From Ophthalmolycus amberensis (taxonomy: Eukaryota; Chordata; Actinopteri; Perciformes; Zoarcidae), in assembly GCA_024529925.1 (NCBI GenBank), contig JAFEUB010001116.1, positions 124,001 through 188,000 of the forward strand: 64,000 nucleotides of DNA. The letters run 5' to 3'. The position numbers and the translations under genes are program-made. The notes under the pieces are model-generated. The model saw only the letters and a program-made list of their open reading frames with translations, was not told the origin of the DNA and did not search any database. This document shows positions 11,101-33,200 of this stretch, piece by piece (the first letter of the stretch is position 1; each line of letters begins with the position of its first letter).

Positions 11101-14100
11101 CCAGACAGAGGGGTTTTCTGAAACTCCTCCTCCTTTGAAATCTGTATCTCAGCAATGGAGACGTACTTGTGCTGAAAAAAGATGAAAACGTGAGATGTGT
11201 AAACTCTAGCAGCAGGATTGCCATTTAGAATATCCTCGAGGTAAAAAACAGATTTTATGCAAAATTGTGGAAGGCAAATGCAATACCTGCTTCAACGTCT
11301 TTATGCTCTCGTGAATGGGCCTGGGCAAGCCAACAACTGTGTCTGTATCACTGCAAGACATGCACAAGATTAAACTCAGCACACACACAATACAGTCACA
11401 GTACAAAACATTAGTCTCAGGTTACTTTGTAATTACAGCAAACGAGGAGAAAACTTACTTTCCAAGTGTGTAACCAATGAATTTACTTCTACTTGATTCC
11501 AGGAAATTTTCAATATCCTTTTCCCTGTTGGAGCAAAAACAATAATGTCAAGACAAATGAGACCTCAATCTTCTTCCGGTTCTTTCTTGATTTGTGTACG
11601 TAAGGAAGGAATCAATGAATACCTGACTTTAGGAGCCCACGGCAGTCCTCTGGGGAAGGACACCCTCTCTGATGGAGGGTGTGCAATGGGCGGAGGCATC
11701 ACCTCGTCCCTCTCTAGAGGGAAAGTCTCTGCCTCTATGGAGTTGTCATTGTCATCGTTGTCGTCCTCATCCTCACGAGAGTCGTCGGCCTTGTAAGGAT
11801 CCTTTTCGTTGAACGCGTCAAGATTGTCCTGTTTCATCAACCCCTGTGTGAGAGACAAGGAGGACGTTGACGGGTGGAACATATAATGACATGCAGCTGT
11901 ATCCAGGGCTCCACAAAGACGGTGGGAAAACACAAAACTACCACAAAGAAAAGAGTCAAAAGCTACTGAATGTGAGATGCTCAATTTGTGCACACAAACA
12001 CAGGCACTTAATGGCACAAAGAAGGCTTGGACTGACAGCATGAAGGCATAATCATCGGGTAAGATGTGCACAATGTACAGATTACTATATCAATTCATGT
12101 CTAAATGTAATCACTAGTCTCTCAGAGACTAAATTTAGCAGTTTTGGGACTGAAATAATCTGATAACTGCCCTAATAAAAAATAAGTACTCAAAATATGT
12201 TTTAAATGGTTTGAAACGGCTTGTAGAGCTTTTCAATTCAATACTGTTTCCATACTATGGAACATAACCAAACACTTTTGGGCAAATCTAGTAAAAACAC
12301 TAATTCTTGTTACAGATCCACCTAAAACCTCAGATAGTCATAGTTCAACTAACATCGTACATTTCCAAAGTACCCTTAACTACTGAGACTTAAGTTGACT
12401 CTCCACTGTGATTCTATCGAGGTTGCTTTTTTTACATCTCAGTCAAATCAGTATTAGCAGTAATGTCGACCTTGTGTTCGCGGCGCGCCCGTTTCTGCTG
12501 CTGCTCTATGAGGTCGGATGCAGACGCAGGAGGAGAAGCAGCCCTCATGCTGCGGATCACTCGAATGCTGTCCTCCGGGAGAGGGGGGAGACGCAGCTCC
12601 TCACGCTTATGGACCTTTATGCTTTGGAGCTCCTCAAACCCTCCGAGTGTGAACTGAAACAGGAGAGAGGATTGGAATTTGTCTCTTGACTTCAGATAAT
12701 ACTTTGTTGTTGTGAGAGATCACGTGGAAGCATTTCATGTGTCTCACCAGTATGCTCTTCCACAACAGCAACAACACCTTCTTCATTGGAAAGTGAGGCG
12801 CATGACCACTGCAGAACTTGGTCACCATGCCGAAGAGCATGACAGAAATGGGCTCGTTGTTGAACAGAGGAGATCCTGGATGAGAGAGTTGAATTAGAAA
12901 TAGTTCAGCTCGCAAGTTTTGTTTGTATCGGTGACGTGACTGCAGCTTTTCACACTTGTGAAACTTACCCAGCTCTGCTCTGAAGGTTTCCCTGATGACT
13001 TTCCATTCAGGCTTGTCGGCTGGGTCGTCCTGTTGTATCGTTTCCACCATCAGGTACATTATGTTGAGCAGCACTCTGAGATCTGTGCTGTCAGCCAGGG
13101 AGATGGCTGGTTTCCTGACTGCACTACTGCAGGCAGCACTGTTACTGAAAGGGAGAATACAAATGTTTTATACTCTTCTGATGCAGATCATTTTACGATA
13201 ATAATGTTAACGGAATATGTATACAATTGTAGCTTTGCAATGCCAACCCACATATTTTTGTTATGTTCACTTTGGTCTGGCAATGGTGAAGCTGATTTTT
13301 CTAATCAACAATGTATCACTTTTGAATAAAAGTAGACAAACATCTTGTAGAAAGAGAAATCTATTTAGGATGACTTCTGCATGGATAGAAAACTGATGGA
13401 GAACATACTCAATCTCCATGTTGAGCAGCTCCACCAGAGCCGAGAGGGTCCCCACATCCAGCAGCAGAAAGATGTTGTATCTCATCCAGTACTGCACCTC
13501 AGCCTCGGAGCTGCACTCAGCAAAGGTTCCTAGACAGAAACAAAATGCCCCACAGTAAAATATACAAAGAGACAACCACAGATTGCCATTTTGATCAATA
13601 CCCCTCATGGCAAGAGTTCACTGTGTACAAAGACATTCCATGCTGAACCAGTTTTAAGTAATGTGGACTTACCCTGAGCCATGTAAAGAATGGCTCTGGC
13701 AGCCTTCAGCCTCCTCTCCCGGGCAATCACCTCCAGGCCGTCCAACAGGCGCATGGCGTGAGCTCTGTGCTGAGCAGCATCAAGCTCGGTCCACTTCCTC
13801 TCTGAAACTAAGCCACAACATGTACATCCCTTCTTAATCTTAGATGTAATGAATTGTTTATTATGAATTCATTAGGATTTCACTGAGTGTATTCAAGTTG
13901 AACTACGTACCGTGTGTTCTGAATTCGACCTCAAAGCACTTCCTATTGAGAGTAAACTCTGGTCCTTCAGTATAGCTATACAGCTCTGAAACATACATAA
14001 CATATATATATTATCTGAGCACACCTTATGTTGCAAGAATAAAATTCAGAGGAACAAATAGGAGTCAGGAAATCTCAATGACCATGATGACCACACACAC

Positions 14101-15317
14101 ACACACACCTGAAAGCTCTGCGGTCCACTTGTCTGTATCAGCATATTTAAACTCGATGTCTGGAGACTCAGACAGCCCCTGTACACAACACATGACACAT
14201 GTTATTGCGTTATGAATGAAGAAAAAATCACTATAGAGTAATAATCTAACTGACATCAAACTGCATTCATCTGACAGATAAACATTATATTGCAGATATA
14301 AATATATGACCATTATATATACACAATGTTATAGGTTACACTATCTAACAGTATACACAGTTAAAATCAAAGCCACGGGACCAGCTGCACTATTAATAAG
14401 AATAATACAAAACTATAATATGCATAATAATAAGAACACAATGATGAAAACATGCTTCACCAAAGCAACATTTTGAATGCAAAACGTTATCATGTATTTA
14501 TTTTACATTGTAGTGATTCTACTTCTTCCGCCTGTTGATCATGCATCACTTTGTGGCACATAGAAACATCCCTCTGCATCACATTTACAGTAGTTTTAGC
14601 TGTACGTTCTCATGTCTTATGTTCGTGTGTTATTGTCTGAATGAATTCAAAAGATTACAAGAGGTCAAAACAGGAAAACATGAATTCTGGGAGTGATTTT
14701 CTAGCATACGAACTCGGCATAAACCTCCCACTGTCATGCTAGAATGAACTGGCTCACTGTGCTTTCTTTGTAGGTATGCGAGGGCTCTATGGTGTTCATA
14801 TAACTATATAATTAACTTATATTAATACACTAGAGCAGTACGTTATAAAGAAGAAGCCCGTTTGCAACAGGTAGCAGCTGGACTCCTGACAGCCACTTCA
14901 GTCTGGCCTGTGACTAGCCAACATCAGCTAACTAGCCCCTGCTAAGCTACCTCACTGTTCAACAGAACACAATTTAACAATGAAGTAGAAAGGACACACT
15001 GCACACATATAGGTACTATACTTGAATACTTTTAAGAACCGCAGTTGCTGCTGTTCGTTTACGTCGCCGAGTCCAATGAGAATTGATATTTAAGCTAGCC
15101 TGACAGAGCTAACAGTAGCTATCGTTGTGTCCCAGCAGCAGAAAAGGCCTCGTCTGTCTATGATTAGTGAGCTGACAATAAATTTTAAAAACTTCTGTTT
15201 ACGTACCTCTGAATCTTTTCTCGGGTTGCGGGTAAATTCTCCCCTGGCTTTGTTGGGTAGCATCGCTCTCTGTTTATTGTTTACAGGAAGCCCACCACTG
15301 CTCCCACCGACGTCCAT
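8144..15317 (-). CDS. strip1: Striatin-interacting protein 1 (STRIPAK complex subunit)
   Basis: Twenty coding exons on minus join in phase: 15317-15207, 14178-14109, 13985-13911, 13801-13673, 13529-13409, 13144-12969, 12875-12748, 12653-12471, 11843-11623, 11524-11459, 11350-11287, 11171-11100, 10546-10472, 10312-10215, 9910-9784, 9620-9520, 9402-9336, 9229-9125, 9029-8825, 8391-8144. They total 2442 nt, 813 aa (human is about 837). Landmarks are the N-terminal KDSE, SPDIEFKYADTDKW, FCSGHAPHFPMKKVLLLLWK, the acidic KADDSREDEDD stretch, TSKAKTDSINILADVLPEEMP, KLGVDVNRHKE and the C-terminal KPISWEELLQ. The first half corresponds to the N1221-like domain and the second to the DUF3402 domain. STRIP1 is a core scaffold of the STRIPAK phosphatase-kinase complex, acting in Hippo signalling, cytoskeleton and Golgi positioning. 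The exon 8 donor (AAG|GTCGAC) is weak but phase is kept. The neighbour ahcyl1 is the same as in human. Confidence 0.97.
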
Positions 15318-15336
15318 CGTTGTTTGTGCAGTGTCC

Positions 15337-15346
15337 TCTCGCGAGA
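15337..15346. promoter_or_regulatory. CGCG-element palindrome TCTCGCGAGA in the strip1 promoter/5' UTR
   Basis: A perfect 10-bp palindrome TCTCGCGAGA lies 20 bp upstream of the strip1 start codon. This element is known from vertebrate CpG-island housekeeping promoters and is reported to be bound by BANP. A related CCGCGAGAG lies about 13 bp further upstream. Confidence 0.75.
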
Positions 15347-15489
15347 TGGTAGTTCATCCGCGAGAGTTGGATTGTATTTTGTCATGTTTTTTATATTTTT
15401 CATGTAATTACTCTTTATACAGTAATTACATGGAAAATACACACACCCAGTATGTGGTTGGTATCTCCAGCCATGTATGTAGTACTTAA

Positions 15490-16148
15490 TTGTGTGTCGT
15501 ACAACAATGAGACTTCATATAGAGGAAATCAACTACCTTGCAGAGTGTTGCTCAGAGAACAACCTCCTGCTCAGCGTCAGTAAAACCAAAGAGGAGGCGC
15601 AGATGCACACCCCTGTCTACATCAAATGAGCCGAGGTGGAGCAAGTTAATAGCTTTAAGTTCCTGTGAATCAGCATCACAGACAACCTGACATGGTCATC
15701 ACACACCTGCATCCTGGTGAACAAACGCTCATAAACGGCTGTATTTCTTAAGGAAACTGAAGAAGGCTAAATTCCCGTGCCAAGTTCTTGTCAACTTTTA
15801 CAGAGGAGCAATAGAAAGCATCCTGACTGGAAACATCACAAACTGGCATGGGATGTGTACGGTACAGGACAGGAGGGCTCTACAGAGGGTGACTGCCCAA
15901 AACAACATTGGTACCCATCTACTGAGCATCAGTGATATTGGTGAGAAGATATTAAAAGACAATACCCACCCAGCCATAACCTATTGACCCTGCTGCCGAA
16001 CCTTCAGACTTCAAAACAGCTTCTTTCCTCTGGCCGTGAGACTACGTAACTCATCCTCCACCCTCCATATATCATTTTGTTTGGGGTGTTTTTCTTTTGT
16101 AGCAAAATGGGACTACAATCTGAATAACGAAAAATAAAATAACCTTGA
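15490..16148 (+). mobile_element. Degenerate LINE 3' fragment (L2/Rex-like reverse transcriptase C-terminus)
   Basis: On plus, broken frames spell the C-terminal signature of fish non-LTR retrotransposons: NNLLLSVSKTKE, a VNSFKFL block, DNLTWSSHT, RLYFLRKLKKA, LVNFYRGAIESILTGNI, NWHGMCT, DRRALQRV, then a PSGRE-like end. Stops and frameshifts are frequent and the 5' part is missing, which is typical of 5'-truncated LINE insertion. It ends in an A-rich tail (AAAATAAAATAACC). It lies between the strip1 promoter and the 3' end of ahcyl1 and cannot be active. Confidence 0.75.
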
Positions 16149-16220
16149 ACATATAGACAATGCATTTGCTCGTAGGGGAGGCCTAACACTAATCATGTCT
16201 GTGAAATGATGCATCAGTCA

Positions 16221-18824
16221 TTTTTCAATTTAAACAGCATTTTATTAAAGGGATCTGTGTACAGAAGTTTAAAACGGTGTGTACACTGCCGAAATTATGT
16301 CCGTCAAACTAAAGATCGTCTCCATGTCAAAAACTTCAAACAATTAACAGTGTACATCAGTCAAATCACAGTGGTGCTTATTTATTTCAATTTGACAAGT
16401 CGAGCTGTTTGCTCTTGTAATAACACATTCATTTGTCTCTATAATAGAGGCAAAACTAGGGTAAAATGACTCGATTATTAGTTAAAATATATAAAAGGCA
16501 TCTTTTAAGTAACCAATATAAATGCCCGATTGTTACAAGAAATCAAACTGGGATGAAACATTAAAATCAATCAACAGAATAATGTCTAGAACCGTGAGTC
16601 ATCTTACAGTACTGCATACGTGTTGAGTGATGCTCTCCACCACTGGAGGTAAAGAACAGAAGAGTATTTTCAGCTGCATAGCCATCACTGTATATTGCAG
16701 AATAACAACCATGTTGGGCACATTACTATCCTGTGAGAGGAGCTCAGTTCTACATGTGAATATAAATTACCAAGTGAGTCACAAGGCACTGTCAACTGAC
16801 CAGTAACCATGGTTACAGTGCTTTTCTCGCTGGCAATGAGGTCGTCACTGAATGTCTTTAAAGATGAAAACACCTCATAGGAGCATCCCGTGGGCTACTA
16901 TACAAGTATGAAATACAGGAATTACCTGTAACTCTGTGGGTGAGGTTTGGTGAAGGGTGATGAAACAGGATACTGAGTAAACACATGTGGAACAACACCT
17001 AAAAAAGGTAACAGGGTGCCGAACCCTCGGCAGGGACAGTAGTACTGTCAGCAGTTCGGAGTGAGATTGGCCCACAGACCACCAGCGTGATAAACAGCAT
17101 GTGGAAATGTGTCAAAAAGCTATAAGTTCAGCATGACACAACTACTACCTGCACACTATATAGTTTTAATTATAAAAGAATCACTCAGCTAAGTTAACAA
17201 ATGTGGCCACAAATTTGTGGTAAATATAGTAAGTAAATATAGAGACTTAAAACTGTGCTTCGCCTTTTGAAGAATGAAAAGCTTCACGAAACTTAACTAA
17301 ATATTGTGTTATTAGAAAAGCTATAATAATGGTGCAATACAAGACAGAAGGTAAAGCTAACACACGTGACAAGGCAAATGTGCTGACAGCAATGCTTCTC
17401 CATGTCTGAGTATTTGTGGATTTAAGATGACTTTTCTGTTGTTAAAGTCTTCAACAGAAAAAGAGACAGCCTCTAGTTAACACATGATCAGGGTCCTGCG
17501 TCAAACCTAACAATGAACTCAATGTTGCACTTCAGCAAATAATGAGATCGGCTGGTCAGAGGCTGTAACACATAATAAACACACTGGATGTACCACTGCT
17601 CAACATGTAGTCTATGACTGGTGATATTTACACAGAATATAAATAGCTGCAATGGTCAATTAACTCTGAACAGGTGACATAGATTTTAGCATCAACATCT
17701 CCAGCACAGTTGTACTGTAAATAATCATGAAATGAGAATGAGTGTTGATCTGGTAAAAATATATTTACAAACATTTGAGATATTTGAATGCCCTGAGGTG
17801 CACATACTATTCTAACCAGACACCAAAACCTCACAAATGGACACATATTTCAAGAAAATAAATGCCAAACTCTCTTCTCATGTTTGCCGTAGTCAAAATG
17901 TACTGACGTTCCTCTTTTGCCCAGACGTGCTGATTGTTAGCAGTAATGGGGACGACACGAGAGAACAAGATATTTGTTCTCTATGTTGTGGACGGAATGT
18001 ATGAAGTAAGTGGACGCTGTCACATTGCTTTCAAGCTGCATCAAGTGATTTTTGACCACTGGGGGACAGAAACAAACTCACAGAAACACAGCCCTGATTG
18101 ACAATCAGATCATCAAGTTGTTATGGCTCGTTTGTCAGCAAATAATTGCCTACTTATACCTCCAGCAGACAGGCGTCGACACCTAATTGGAGTCAAGCGT
18201 ATTGCCACCTGACAAATTAAAGGTGATTCTGTTCACCTACTCCTGAGAAATACAATTCGGAGCTCGACTTTGTTCTTGGCTGCCAACGGTTCAATGCGAA
18301 AGGTTGATGAGAGACTAAACGAGGAGCTAACAGCGGCTAAAAGCTCAGTGAGCTGTACTTTTACAGGTTTGGAACTTGAAGTGTTGGAATTTAATATGTT
18401 GATGTCAAAAGAAACGCTTTGAGCAGGTTGCAACAACGTTAACCCTTCCCTGTCAGTCATTTGGCACAATATATTGATCCATTACTCACTACCTATCAGA
18501 ACTCTAAAATAACCGAGGGGCCAGCAGATTTGGAAACGGATAATAATAATAATAATAATAGAAACAGAAAATACTGAACTGCAGAGATAAGTGATATATA
18601 TTTAGGTGCGCTGACTTTTCAGAGCCAGCTGGGTCTCATGTGCAGTTCTGAAGGAAGCAGCAAGTGAAGCAAAACCTGCTGTGGTCGGTAAAATACAACT
18701 AGATATAAGCCGTGTGTCATATGAAGAGTACAAACAACAGAATGCATAAATCTTTCTCTTTTCTTCGGGATAGGTGATGGTAGCCTTCATATTTAGGTGT
18801 GCTGAGCTCTGCTTCCCTTGCAGA
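16221..18824 (-). other. ahcyl1: Probable ahcyl1 3' UTR
   Basis: About 2.6 kb downstream of the ahcyl1 stop has no coding frame. It ends at a TTTATT on plus (16241-16246, AATAAA on minus) just before the LINE fragment. A long 3' UTR is usual for this gene. Open frames here are short and unsupported. Confidence 0.5.
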
Positions 18825-28019
<9,195 letters not shown>

Positions 28020-28072
28020 GTTGAAGGTGTCTCTGGTCAGAGACACAACCACCGTCCAATGCCCTCTGGTAG

Positions 28073-28080
28073 TGACGTCA
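28073..28080. promoter_or_regulatory. CRE palindrome TGACGTCA upstream of ahcyl1
   Basis: Perfect 8-bp CREB/ATF site 54 bp upstream of the ahcyl1 start codon, next to a CCAAT box. Confidence 0.65.
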
Positions 28081-28594
28081 GAGAAGCTAACGTCAACGAT
28101 GTCCTCGCGCTGCTAGCTAACTACTCTCCAACAACGAGCGGAAGAGAGGCTTTCAAATTAAGTACATGTAATAACTGTAAGTAAAAGCAACAATGGGGTT
28201 AAAGTATGGGTGTCTTCCCCTCTGATCTGTTGCAGCCAGATGTCGTTATGCTGTGTTGAGTTGAGTCCCTGCTGGCTCAGCTGTCATCTGGCTGAGTAAC
28301 TTTGTGGGCGGTACCCAACAGGCTGAGGGGGCGTTGCAGCCATACAGCTGCATTCAAAGTGAGTGGGACAACAAATAACTACAGTTTTTGTATATGTTTT
28401 GGATTTCAGCCGTTAACATTTCACTCGCGAATCAATCTATATCTGTTATGTATACTCACAACTTGGAGTGAAATAAAACATATTTGATTGAAAACACTGT
28501 TTGTGTGTATGGGTATAGCGTGGAAGCAGTCATTTCCCAGTCGTTGTAAATGCAGCATTAAACTCGGAGTAATCGCTGGACTCCTCATCCACTA

Positions 28595-28603
28595 CGCATG
28601 CGC
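28595..28603. promoter_or_regulatory. NRF1-like palindrome CGCATGCGC
   Basis: Palindromic core of the NRF1 motif, in the spacer between divergent ahcyl1 and srsf3. Confidence 0.55.
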
Positions 28604-28974
28604 CCTTTTTACTTTTACCTTGAGATTGCAAATTATTAACTACTAAAACAATATAAATCACGACACGGTGTAGAAGAGGAAGCACATTATTTTGTTTCAG
28701 CTTTTGCACGCAGATTCGAACAATAAACCGATTTGACACTGCTGGTTCTCACTATATTTACACTGTGCCTGTCTACCCACGGTCGAGAGCTGTAATGTAG
28801 TCCATCTCTACATACAGTTTGTGCGTAAAATGCCTCCATAATTATTTTTAAAAATAGTTATTTGCGGTGTCAATTATGTGTTCATTTTAATACATGCGGT
28901 GAGAAGGGAGGTTATCTGGTTCACACAAATACTCGGATGGGCCTGGGAGTGGCGCTAGTGGCAACGATCGCAGT

Positions 28975-28993
28975 GCATTATGGGTGTTGTAGG
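28975..28993 (-). promoter_or_regulatory. ZNF143/THAP11-type motif
   Basis: On minus, CCTACAACACCCATAATGC fits the consensus ACTACAANTCCCANNATGC at nearly every fixed position. It lies about 250 bp upstream of the likely srsf3 first exon. Confidence 0.55.
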
Positions 28994-29234
28994 TTATTTA
29001 CTTTTTAAACAAAATGCTACAGCCCTTCAACTATATTTTTTTCTGGTCGTGTGGCACCAATTTCAAACGTGTTTGCACTTGTGAAACTGCACAGGCAGCC
29101 TAGTTCCATAAACAGATCATATTTCCGGTCGTGAAATACTTATTTACCATTTCCCCGCCCTCCCGAGGGCAGCACCCTAGTTAACCTACCGTAGACTGTA
29201 GGCAGCCGACCAACTCACTAACGTCTGTTCCGTC

Positions 29235-29318
29235 ACGCCATTTTCCATCGACGACCGAGAGGAACAAACCAGCCAGAGAAACGCGGATAGTCAGAGCTGT
29301 GGATTGCACCGAAAACGG
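29235..29318 (+). other. srsf3: Probable srsf3 non-coding first exon
   Basis: A CG-rich stretch with a YY1-type CGCCATTTTCC at its left edge ends at a possible donor GAAAACG|GTAGAG. The next exon begins 8 bases before the srsf3 ATG after a good acceptor, so a 5' UTR exon must lie upstream. The TSS and exact boundaries are inferred. Confidence 0.45.
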
Positions 29319-30208
29319 TAGAGTTTGAACGAAATTCTAAAATGTGTGACGTGCTGAAAAGTAAGAATACCACATTTGCGTCGATTAATCGCATCAATTG
29401 AATCAATTGTTATTGTTTGAATCCTGTGGTTGTTAGCAGAATGCTGCTCCTTAGGAGTAGGCCTCGGATAGGCGACAGCCATTTTAGCTACCGTTATAAA
29501 GCCGTTAGCTAGCATTAGCTTCAAAGTGTCCAAAGACAATCTAATGTTGAATGTGAAACATTTAACTAGTGCATTAGTATTATTTTTTTAAAGGCGGGAC
29601 ATAGGCAGCAATGTACCGTTGAGCCGCTCAGGTAAACAAAGTCCTAGTACTGCAATCTAACGGTACTAACTGTTGCATGAATACTATTTCCTGTAAAGCT
29701 AAAGTGAGCATAAATGACTCGAGGCCAAGCGTCTTTCTGTTGCTTTTAACATGTTAAGTTAGATACCACAGTATGTTCTTCTTGTCACGTTAAGTCAGCA
29801 ACTAACAGAAAACGTTGCACATATTTTGACACGTTGGTGGACGTTATTCTGTAAAGTTTACGGGTGAACGCACATCGGCGCATGTCAGTTTTTTTATGCT
29901 GTCGTTTCTTGTGTTGGGTGGGTAGCATGTATATATTTCCATCCTGGTGGACAATATAAATGTATTATATGTTAACGTTGCGGAAACGGGAGTATTATTA
30001 TTATTCGACTGGTTCATGCTTATCTCATCCGAAAACGGGTGTGTAAGGTGTTGTGTTTTATCTACTATGGGTCCTGTTTGTTGCATTAGCGTAGCTGTTT
30101 TTGTCAGATCAGATTGTAAACCAATGTTCCATTATGATGTGTTAAAGGATAATCTATTTGTCTGTTGCATTACTAATCAATTTCCTTTATTATTTTCCAG
30201 ATCCGGTC

Positions 30209-33200
30209 ATGCATCGTGACTGTCCTCTTGATTGCAAGGTCTATGTTGGAAATTTGGGCAACAATGGAAACAAGACTGAGTTAGAGAGGTCGTTTGGCTA
30301 CTACGGTCCTCTGCGCAGTGTTTGGGTGGCCAGGAACCCTCCAGGCTTCGCCTTTGTAGAATTTGAAGACGGTCGAGATGCTACTGATGCAGTGCGAGAG
30401 CTCGATGGAAGGTAGGCAGCCATCTAAATCATTTTGAGATACAGTGAAGAAAAACAGGATTCCTCTTGATACAGCTATGGTGGTTAATGATAACTGGTTG
30501 TTTTTACAGGACGTTGTGTGGTTGCCGGGTGCGAGTAGAGCTGTCCAATGGCGAGAAGCGCAGTCGCACCCGTGGCGCTCCTCCTCCGTGGAGCAGGCGC
30601 CCTCGAGACAGAGACGACAACAACAGACGTCGTAGCCCACAAGCCAGACGAAGGTGACCCATGTTATGATTTGACAGTGGCCAGCAGGGACAGCATATTT
30701 TCTATGTTGTTAATTCCTGCTCGTGACCTACTGGTTCCACTCTCTTACTCAAAGTATATTTCCTGGTAATTGCTTATGTTTTTCCAGTGTGGGAATTTCT
30801 AGTGTTTATCTTTTCTGCTGATTATACATTTGTGATAGTTTCATCTTCATTGATATTATTTACGTAGGGAGTCAAACAGACTTTCATAACCATATGAAAT
30901 AGGACAATTTACTAGATCATGTAGTCTTTGTGTTGCAAATGCATCTTTAAATCTGGCCTGTAAAACCTCTGATTTAGGTACTTGTGCTTATTTTTAAGTG
31001 TACATAAGTATGTGCACTCTCAAAAAGTTTTAAAGCTTTAAAATGACAAAATAGGTGTGTGAAATAGGAGGACATAATTCCTCAGAAAAAGTATAATCTG
31101 TTTAAAATTTTGGGGGGATAAAAGTGCCAAATGTGATGCATTTTTTCCTTTTGTTTGAGGATGCTTTTATTTTTCATCTATATTAATAAGAATGAAACCC
31201 GTTGCAGAGCCGTCACCATGCCTCCTCTCACCATCCTCTGAGTCAATCAACTAGTCCTCTTTCAGCATCATGTGACTGCTGACCATCGTGCACCAATCAG
31301 CTTGGCTGGTGCTGTCACATGACCCAGGCATGGCCAGTCGTCAAGTTGCACCAACCCATTGGTTCCTCAGCATGCCGTTCTCAACCTCCTCCTCCTTCAA
31401 CCTTAATCCAAACTGCAGCGGCCCACCTCACATTCCCGACCAATCAGCGTATTACGTTCCCAAAAGTCTACAACCTACCAACAGCAGCCTTCGGCTAACC
31501 AATTAAAGCAGGAAAAAAAGCCACAGCCAGCCCCCATCTGCCTGCCACCTAAACACCTTGCAGCATCTGGCCTGTCCTATTCAGCCAATTCTACCTACCC
31601 GGCCGGCAGTCTGCCTCCCTTTCGTCATATCTAGCTTGTTGAAAACCAAAAATACTAGTAAGTTTTCCTGCTTCATTCAGTACACTGCTGATTACAGTTT
31701 TGAAAGTGAAGAGACAGCTGGTCTGAAAAGGTTGTTTTTTTAATTATTTAAATCGTATGTCTGGAACTTGACATTTCCAGAGATTTCCATTATAGACAAG
31801 CATCTGTATGGTATTTCTTGGGGCTCTGAGCAGAATTATCAACTCACACAAATCAAAACTCTCCTCAACCCCCCAAATAAATATAAAAAGTTTGTTTTTG
31901 TTTTTTGCTGTATGGTTGGTTTTAGCAGATCTTAGCCTGGTGGCTTCTCGAGACTTATTCCCAGTGACCAGTATATTGTGTGTTTGATATTAGCTTCCTA
32001 ATGTGCTCCCTTTGGGTCCAGTGGGCCAGTTTCATACAGATGGTGGCCTCAGTGTGTGTGTTTTTAACCCCACACAACGTGGCCGGTCCACAGTGCAGCA
32101 TTGACATCCTCCGATAGAGCAAATGTTGCTTGGGAGCTCTCTCCGATTTTGTGATCAGCTCAGACACCGTTACAAAAAATCTCACATATTAATCACAGCT
32201 TGTAGGACACATCCTACTCCACCATTCCAAATGAGTAAATTGAACTAGACTTTATGTATAGATGCACAACGCACTGTGGGATAGGTGAGGGATCATTTTT
32301 AAGCACCTGCCATCTTTATGCACTAGGTCCATTGTCAGTGAGTTCTATTTTTTGGATTGAGATAATTGTGTTCCTGGAAAAACACCCAAGTCTTTTATTT
32401 CTATTTTGTGTAATTGATAGACAAAGGGCTGTGTTGAAGGAGGCCCATGTAAAGAAAGTATTGGTATAGTGTGGAGCTCTACAGGGGGTCGATGCGTCTG
32501 TGTATGTTCTTAACACTCTTTTATTTTCCCCGTGCAGATCCCCACGCAAGAGGAGCTTCAGCCGCAGTCGAAGCAGGTGTGTAGCTTTCAGGATGTCTTG
32601 TATGTACAAGAAACAGCAGTTTTTAGTGTTACCCACGAAATTCATTAACTCTCCATTTATATATTTAATTATTATGTTAGTCTACTTAACTACTTGATCC
32701 AAATACTAGTGATACTGATTCAGGACTACGAAGTTGATGAGCCCAAAATATTGATTCTGATATGCATCCATGTATTTTGCTAAATGGGAACCAGATAAAA
32801 AATCCAAACCAACAGGCACGCAGCAAGCTCAACAGGCAAACATGATTATTGTGTAGAAAACATGAGATATGTTGACTTAATGAGATGATTTGGTGTCTGC
32901 AGGTCTTTCTCCAGAGACAGGAGGAGGGAGAGGTCCCTCTCCCGGGACAGGAACCATAAACCTTCAAGGTCTTTCTCTCGATCAAGGAGGTACGGAAATC
33001 TTTTGAGCTACCTGAAGATGAATTTAGTCTTGTGTCCGAACAGATATGTGACGGTTTAATGAGAGGCGTAGTAGCACGACTCTCCTATAAAGCTATTAGT
33101 AGATCGCTCTTGGTTTTCTCACTGTACCACTGAGAATACCATGCGTCCCCATCCTGTGCCTCGGTCTTGTTTGTTTGAGTGTGGTATTGAGAGTTTTAGT

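Larger units (their letters stand above)
28020..29234. promoter_or_regulatory. Divergent promoter spacer between ahcyl1 and srsf3
   Basis: The two genes are head-to-head with about 1.2 kb between the ahcyl1 start codon and the probable srsf3 first exon. On the ahcyl1 side lie a CCAAT box (28057-28061, plus) and a full palindromic CRE TGACGTCA at 28073-28080. Further on are an NRF1-like CGCATGCGC (28595-28603) and a ZNF143-like site (28975-28993). The only open frame, 69 codons on minus at 28530-28739, is not convincing as a gene. Confidence 0.6.

Noticed and set aside
28530..28739. 69-codon minus frame in the ahcyl1-srsf3 spacer
   Set aside because: Composition is unremarkable and the frame overlaps promoter motifs.
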